From assembly GCA_035276475.1 (NCBI GenBank), contig DATELQ010000075.1, positions 1 to 64,000 of the forward strand: a DNA stretch of 64,000 bases, given 5' to 3'. Source of the stretch: DATDFB01 sp035276475. GTDB lineage: Bacteria; Acidobacteriota; Thermoanaerobaculia; Gp7-AA8. The notes below the pieces were generated by a model. It saw nothing but the letters and a program-made list of their open reading frames with translations, was not told the DNA's origin and did no database searches. Below are positions 59,783-64,000 of this stretch, one piece after another (position 1 is the stretch's first letter; each line of letters starts with the position of its first letter). Both the position numbers and the translations under genes were made by a program.

Positions 59783-60271
59783 GTGGCCGCCGTCGTGGCG
59801 CTCTTCGCGTGGGCCAACGCCCCGGAGGCTGCCTTGGCGACCGGCGCGACGGCGGACCGCATCGTCGTCGAGAAGTCGGCGCGCCGGCTCACGCTCTATT
59901 CGCACGGCGCGCCGTTGAAGTCGTACCGCGTTTCCCTCGGTGCACAACCACAGGGCGCAAAGCAGCGTGAGGGCGACAACAAGACTCCGGAAGGGATTTA
60001 CAGAATCGATTTCAAGAACGCCGGCAGCGGCTTTCACAAGGCGCTGCACGTCTCCTATCCGAGCCCTGCCGACCGCGCCCGCGCCGCAGCCGCCGGCGTT
60101 TCGCCCGGCGGCGACGTCATGATTCACGGCCTTCCGAACGGCCTCGGATTTCTCGGCCGCGCGCAGCGGTTTCGCGACTGGACCGCCGGCTGCATCGCGC
60201 TCACCGATCGCGACGTCGACGAAGTGTGGCGCGCGGTGCCCGCCGGGACTCCAGTCGAGATCCGCCCATGA
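59783..60271 (+). CDS. L,D-transpeptidase (YkuD domain), exported
   Basis: This protein of about 162 residues has a signal-like N-terminus (VVALFAWANAPEAALA) and a YkuD catalytic domain. DRIVVEKSARRLTLYSHGA opens the domain, and the signature HGLPNG ... RDWTAGCIALTD carries the catalytic His and Cys (SxGC-type TAGC). Such enzymes form 3-3 peptidoglycan crosslinks or attach proteins to peptidoglycan. The GTG at 59783 is used; a CTG at 59759 that would add a typical MKWSALAA signal start is possible. Its stop overlaps uvrB by 4 bp. Confidence 0.88.
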   Translation: MAAVVALFAWANAPEAALATGATADRIVVEKSARRLTLYSHGAPLKSYRVSLGAQPQGAKQREGDNKTPEGIYRIDFKNAGSGFHKALHVSYPSPADRARAAAAGVSPGGDVMIHGLPNGLGFLGRAQRFRDWTAGCIALTDRDVDEVWRAVPAGTPVEIRP

Positions 60272-62262
60272 ACACCTTCAAGCTCATCTCCTCCTTCGAG
60301 CCCCAGGGCGACCAGCCCGAGGCCATCCGGCAGCTCGTCGAGGGGACGCGCGCCGGCGTGCGCGACCAGGTCCTCCTCGGCGTGACCGGCTCGGGGAAAA
60401 CCTTCACCGTCGCCAAAGTCATCGAGGCCATCAACCGGCCCACGCTCGTCCTGAGCCACAACAAGACCCTCGCCGCGCAGCTCTACCAGGAGTTCAAGAA
60501 CTTCTTCCCCGAGAACCGCGTCGAGTACTTCGTCTCTTACTACGACTATTACCAGCCCGAGGCCTACATCCCGCAGAGCGATCTCTACATCGAAAAGGAG
60601 ATGACCAAGAACGACGAGATCGACAAGCTGCGCCTCGCCGCCACGAAGGCTTTGTTCGAGCGGCGCGACGTCATCATCGTGGCCTCGGTTTCGTGCATCT
60701 ACGGCATCGGCGACCCCGAGCTCTACTACGGCATGCTCCTCTTCTTCGAGCGCGGTGCGGAGAAGCCGCTCACGCAGTACCTCCGCCGCCTCACCGAGAT
60801 GCAGTACGAGCGGACGCCCTACGACCTCGGGCGCGGCACGTTCCGCGTGCGCGGCGACATCCTGGAGCTCTGGCCCGCGTACGAGGACGACGCCATCCGC
60901 GTCGAGTTCTTCGGCGACGAGATCGACAAGATCTCGCGCATCGACCCCATCACCGGCCGCACCTCGGGGGAGTTCGATCGCCTGGCGATTTATCCACGCA
61001 CGCACTACGTCACGCCGCGGGAGCGCCTCCTCCATGCCATGGAGAACATCCGCAAGGAGCTCGACGAGCGCGTGGCGGAGCTGCGCTCGCAGGATCGGCT
61101 ACTCGAAGCGCAGCGGCTCTCGCAGCGGACGCTCTTCGACCTGGAGATGATCGCGGAGCTCGGCTACTGCAACGGCATCGAGAACTACTCGCGGCATCTG
61201 TCGGGACGCAACCCGGGGGAGCCGCCGCCGACGCTCCTCGACTACTTCCCTAAAGACCTGCTCATGGTCATCGACGAGTCGCACCAGACCGTGCCGCAGG
61301 TGCGGGGGATGTGGGGCGGCGACCGCTCGCGGAAGCTCACGCTCGTCGAGTACGGCTTCCGCCTGCCGAGCGCGATCGACAACCGGCCGCTCTCATTCGA
61401 CGAGTTCCAGACGAAGCGCGACCAGGTCATCTACGTCTCCGCGACGCCGGCGCCGTACGAGCTGGAGATGAGCGGCGGGCTGTACGCCGAGCAGGTCATC
61501 CGTCCGACGGGGCTGCTCGATCCGCAGATCGTCATCCGGCCGGTGAAGGGGCAGGTCGACGATCTGATCGGCGTGATCAAGGAGCGGATGGCCAAGAACG
61601 AGCGGGTGATGGTGACGACGCTGACGAAGCGGATGGCCGAGGACCTGACGCGGTACCTCATGGAGCTCGGCATCAAGGTCAACTACCTGCATAGCGACGT
61701 GGAGACGCTCGAGCGCATCGCCATCCTCCGCGACTTCCGCCTCGGCGTGTTCGACGTGCTGGTCGGCATCAACCTCCTGCGCGAAGGACTGGACGTCCCC
61801 GAGGTGTCGTGCGTGGCCATTCTCGATGCGGACAAGGAAGGGTTCCTGCGGTCGACGACGTCGCTGATCCAGACCATCGGCCGCGCCGCGCGCAATCTGA
61901 ACGGCCTGGCGGTGCTCTACGCCGACAAGATCACCGACTCGCTACGCAACGCCATCGACGAGACCAACCGCCGCCGCGCCATCCAGCAAAAGTACAACGA
62001 GGAGCACGGCATCGAGCCGGCGTCGATCATCAAGGCCATCGACAGCGACCTCGTGAAGATGGCCAACCTCGACTACGTCGACTTCGGCGTGACCCTGCCG
62101 AAGAAGACGAAGCTCGATCTGGCCGGGGAGGAAGACCTCGACAAGACCATCGCCCGGCTGACGAAGGAGATGAAGGAGGCGGCGAAGAACCTCGACTTCG
62201 AGAAGGCCGCGGAGCTGCGCGATCGGCTGCGGGAGCTCAAGGAGATGAGGATCTTCGTGTAA
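60268..62262 (+). CDS. uvrB: excinuclease ABC subunit B
   Basis: UvrB is the damage-verifying helicase of nucleotide excision repair, working with UvrA and UvrC. The 664-residue protein has Walker A GVTGSGKT (38-45), the tyrosine-rich beta-hairpin (YYDYYQPEAYIPQSDLYIEK, about 92-111), VIDESHQTVPQ (Walker B region, about 333) and the helicase motif GRAARNLNG. A C-terminal UVR motif (AAKNLDFEKAAELRDRLREL) contacts UvrC. The ATG at 60268 gives MNTFKLISSF and overlaps the YkuD stop (ATGA). The coding sequence ends 8 bp before a repeat array. Confidence 0.98.
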   Translation: MNTFKLISSFEPQGDQPEAIRQLVEGTRAGVRDQVLLGVTGSGKTFTVAKVIEAINRPTLVLSHNKTLAAQLYQEFKNFFPENRVEYFVSYYDYYQPEAYIPQSDLYIEKEMTKNDEIDKLRLAATKALFERRDVIIVASVSCIYGIGDPELYYGMLLFFERGAEKPLTQYLRRLTEMQYERTPYDLGRGTFRVRGDILELWPAYEDDAIRVEFFGDEIDKISRIDPITGRTSGEFDRLAIYPRTHYVTPRERLLHAMENIRKELDERVAELRSQDRLLEAQRLSQRTLFDLEMIAELGYCNGIENYSRHLSGRNPGEPPPTLLDYFPKDLLMVIDESHQTVPQVRGMWGGDRSRKLTLVEYGFRLPSAIDNRPLSFDEFQTKRDQVIYVSATPAPYELEMSGGLYAEQVIRPTGLLDPQIVIRPVKGQVDDLIGVIKERMAKNERVMVTTLTKRMAEDLTRYLMELGIKVNYLHSDVETLERIAILRDFRLGVFDVLVGINLLREGLDVPEVSCVAILDADKEGFLRSTTSLIQTIGRAARNLNGLAVLYADKITDSLRNAIDETNRRRAIQQKYNEEHGIEPASIIKAIDSDLVKMANLDYVDFGVTLPKKTKLDLAGEEDLDKTIARLTKEMKEAAKNLDFEKAAELRDRLRELKEMRIFV

Positions 62263-62270
62263 GCACGCTG

Positions 62271-62635
62271 TCCATGGACGTTTGAATCCTCGATTCGCGC
62301 TCGCATTCGGCATCCATGGATGCGCGATCGCGTGCGCCGGCTGCGTTGACGCTGTCCATGGACGTTTGAATCCTCGATTCGCGTGCGTATTCGGCATCCA
62401 TGGACACTCGATCGCACGCGCGGGCTGCGTGAACGACGTCCATGGACGTTTGAATCTTCGATTTGCGTCCGCATTCAGCATCCATGGACGTTTGATCGCG
62501 TACACGAGATGCCATCCACGATGTCCATGGACGTTTGAATCCGAGCCGGCCACGCAAACGCGATGTCCATGGACATTTGAATTCTCGGTTCGCGTCTGCA
62601 TTCGGCATCCATGGACGCTCGATCGAGTGCGTGCA
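62271..62635. repeat. array of nine 42-bp CCATGG-centred repeats
   Basis: TCCATGGA occurs at 62271, 62313, 62355, 62397, 62439, 62481, 62524, 62566 and 62608: eight steps of 42 bp with a single 43. Units alternate between type A (TCCATGGACGTTTGAATC followed by CTCGATTCGCG...GCATTCGGCA; units 1, 3, 5, 8) and type B (TCCATGGACxCTCGATCGC...; units 2, 4, 9, with 6 mixed and 7 divergent). CGTCCATGGACG is a perfect 12-bp palindrome. The array fills the whole gap between convergent uvrB and the next minus-strand gene. It is not a CRISPR array: there are no conserved 24-40 bp repeats with unique spacers and no cas genes. Confidence 0.95.
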
Positions 62636-64000
62636 CTAGCCGGTCGCTTCCTCTTCGACGAGGATGTGCGCGAAGAGCTGCTTTCCACCGAGCGTGGCTC
62701 GGAACGCGTAGACAGCGATGCTCGCGATCAGCACCAGCGCCATGGCGCCTCGAGGCGCGTACGAGCGGCTCCAGTCGAAGGTCAGCGGCGACAAGAGCAA
62801 AACGATGGTGGTCCATAAGGCCACGATCAAGCTCAGCACGCCGTGGCGCCGCAAGGCGATCGCCAGCGGCGCGAACAGCACGAGCCGGACGGTGCAATCG
62901 ATCAGAAAATCACCGCCGAAATCCCATCCCACGAGCGCCATGAGGATCCAGAGGAGTCCGAAGGCAAGGGCGTCACGCCGCACGATCATCCTGGCCAGGA
63001 CGAGAAGCGTGACCAGGGCAAAACCGTAGGCGATCGACAGGGCCGTATGATCGAAAACGAACAGCGGCAGCCCCAGCATCGGCGCGACGGTGTTGCCCGT
63101 CGGATCGCGCGGCATCATCAGGCCGGCGCGAACGAGCAAGGCCTCCAGGCCGACGCAGCAGACCGTGCCCAGCGTGCCAGCCACCAGACCGTGCAGCATG
63201 TCCGCCCAGACAAGAGCATCGCGAAAGCGGCCCGCCAGCAGCCGCTTCGAAGAGACGAGCATATGCGGCCAGCGGCGGCGGACATACGGCTCGATGGCCA
63301 GATGCGCAAGCCAGATCAGCAAGCCGTAATAGAGAGAAATGCCGAGGAGGATCGAGAGGATCCGCCACTCCTCGGCAAGCGCGGGGACGTGATCGGCCAC
63401 AAAGAGACACCCGGCGAAGTACAGGCCGGCTGTGACCATGCCGAGACGGCGCGCGGCACGGAGATCGGCGCGGTCGCGAAGGACGTTCCGGCGCGCCAGG
63501 AACGCACCGACGGCGATGGCCGCGACAAAGATGATGGCCACACCGGCGCCCGTGCCGCCCGGCCGTAACCATCGGCCGCCTTTGCTCGGCCACGGCGGCG
63601 CGACGGAGAACCATACCGGCCTGCCTCCGGCGGTGGCAGCTTCGATGCGCACCGAAGCGCCGTCGACCGCAGCGGTCCAGGCGTAACGGCGATCGGCGCC
63701 GACGGGAGGCATTTCCAGCGGGCGGACTGCGGAGACACGAAGTGGATTGATGCCCGCATCGCGAAACGCGTCCGACCAGTCGAACGGGAGAGGGGCGGCA
63801 TCGACGCGCGCCGGCGGGACGCTGCGGAACCGCCGCAGCCGTCCCTGGCCATCGAGGACGACTTCGGTCATGCCCTGCAGAACGAACGGCGGATCGTCCT
63901 CGCGGATCCGGCCGAACTCGTTCTGCGCGGCGAGGAGCGCAGGGCTCTCGCGATAATGAAACTGCCGCGCCCAATCGGCCGCGCCGGGCAGCGCTGACGA
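62636..64000 (-). CDS. C-terminal part of a multi-pass membrane protein, probably an acidobacterial Ser/Thr kinase tail (partial)
   Basis: The reading frame is open to the window edge, so about 454 codons of a longer gene are visible. The part near the edge (WARQFHYRESPALLAAQ, VLQGMTEVVLDGQGRLRRFR, VPPARVDAAPLPFDWSDAF) has the pattern found after the catalytic domain in acidobacterial PknB-like kinases. A soluble beta-rich region is followed by about eight hydrophobic segments ending VYAFRATLGGKQLFAHILVE. No catalytic motifs can be seen because the N-terminus is outside. An ATG lies at 63871, but the conserved sequence continues upstream of it. The kinase assignment is inference. Confidence 0.7.
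   Translation of the reverse strand, partial: SSALPGAADWARQFHYRESPALLAAQNEFGRIREDDPPFVLQGMTEVVLDGQGRLRRFRSVPPARVDAAPLPFDWSDAFRDAGINPLRVSAVRPLEMPPVGADRRYAWTAAVDGASVRIEAATAGGRPVWFSVAPPWPSKGGRWLRPGGTGAGVAIIFVAAIAVGAFLARRNVLRDRADLRAARRLGMVTAGLYFAGCLFVADHVPALAEEWRILSILLGISLYYGLLIWLAHLAIEPYVRRRWPHMLVSSKRLLAGRFRDALVWADMLHGLVAGTLGTVCCVGLEALLVRAGLMMPRDPTGNTVAPMLGLPLFVFDHTALSIAYGFALVTLLVLARMIVRRDALAFGLLWILMALVGWDFGGDFLIDCTVRLVLFAPLAIALRRHGVLSLIVALWTTIVLLLSPLTFDWSRSYAPRGAMALVLIASIAVYAFRATLGGKQLFAHILVEEEATG

Noticed and set aside
62271..62635. CRISPR array
   Set aside because: Units are almost entirely repeat with no unique spacers of constant length, and no cas genes are present.

Overview
The window is gene-dense, GC-rich (visibly well over 60 %) and bacterial. 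Kdo synthesis genes (kdsA, kdsB), BamD- and CpoB-like lipoproteins, a very large TonB-dependent receptor and other outer-membrane barrels mark a diderm, LPS-type envelope. A VWFA protein of the acidobacterial TIGR03436 type, an Oar-like receptor with an N-terminal carboxypeptidase-regulatory domain, and what looks like the tail of an acidobacterial-type Ser/Thr kinase point to Acidobacteriota. That placement is inference from family content, because the window carries no rRNA. I saw no tRNA, rRNA, CRISPR array, insertion sequence or prophage.

Layout. 1-4.2 kb (minus): kdsB, a coiled-coil protein, pyrG, a small membrane protein and kdsA. 4.2-10.4 kb: a beta-sandwich membrane-anchored protein, a secreted protein, aroF, pyk and an outer-membrane barrel. 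10.4-12 kb (minus): a VapBC-type pair and a PHP phosphoesterase. 12-19.4 kb (plus): an overlapping chain of lon, a PASTA protein, rpe, bamD, cpoB, a cyclic-nucleotide-binding protein, def and a flavin reductase. 20-26 kb: a DUF4149 membrane protein, a CorC-like CBS protein, era and the TonB receptor. 26-35 kb: a sulfatase-fold/TPR lipoprotein, spmAB, and a minus-strand operon lysA > amidohydrolase > amino-acid permease > secreted protein. 35-42 kb: thyA-folA, a CPBP protease, an MFS transporter, a TMEM175-type channel, a gamma-carbonic anhydrase, aspS and aroB. 42-48.4 kb: the VWFA protein, a zinc-ribbon protein, a two-gene sensor kinase unit and a class A PBP. 48.5-58.2 kb: a 3028-residue secreted RHS protein and a small secreted protein overlapping its stop codon. 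58-64 kb: a response regulator, an L,D-transpeptidase, uvrB, a 42-bp-periodic repeat array and the end of a multi-pass membrane protein.

How the genes fit together. Much of the window is envelope biology: Kdo supply, outer-membrane assembly and coordination (BamD, CpoB), peptidoglycan polymerisation and crosslinking (PBP1A, YkuD, PASTA), diaminopimelate and D-amino-acid handling (lysA operon), and large surface or secreted proteins (TonB receptor, RHS). The remainder is core metabolism (CTP, DAHP, pyruvate kinase, dTMP/folate, 3-dehydroquinate) and information processing (def, era, aspS, uvrB, lon).

The two most unusual items are the RHS gene and the array after uvrB. In the RHS gene the canonical RHS core is split by a roughly 1,450-residue insert of carboxypeptidase-regulatory, duplicated FVGYADDLR, Ig-like and IWGGN modules, and the protein ends in an unrecognised Cys-rich tip with a candidate immunity partner. 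The array has nine CCATGG-centred units at almost exactly 42-bp spacing between convergent genes. A third pattern is recurrent TANNNT hexamers, often followed by CCGC, only 6-15 nt before start codons on both strands. This suggests widespread leaderless or near-leaderless transcription and several overlapping bidirectional promoters.
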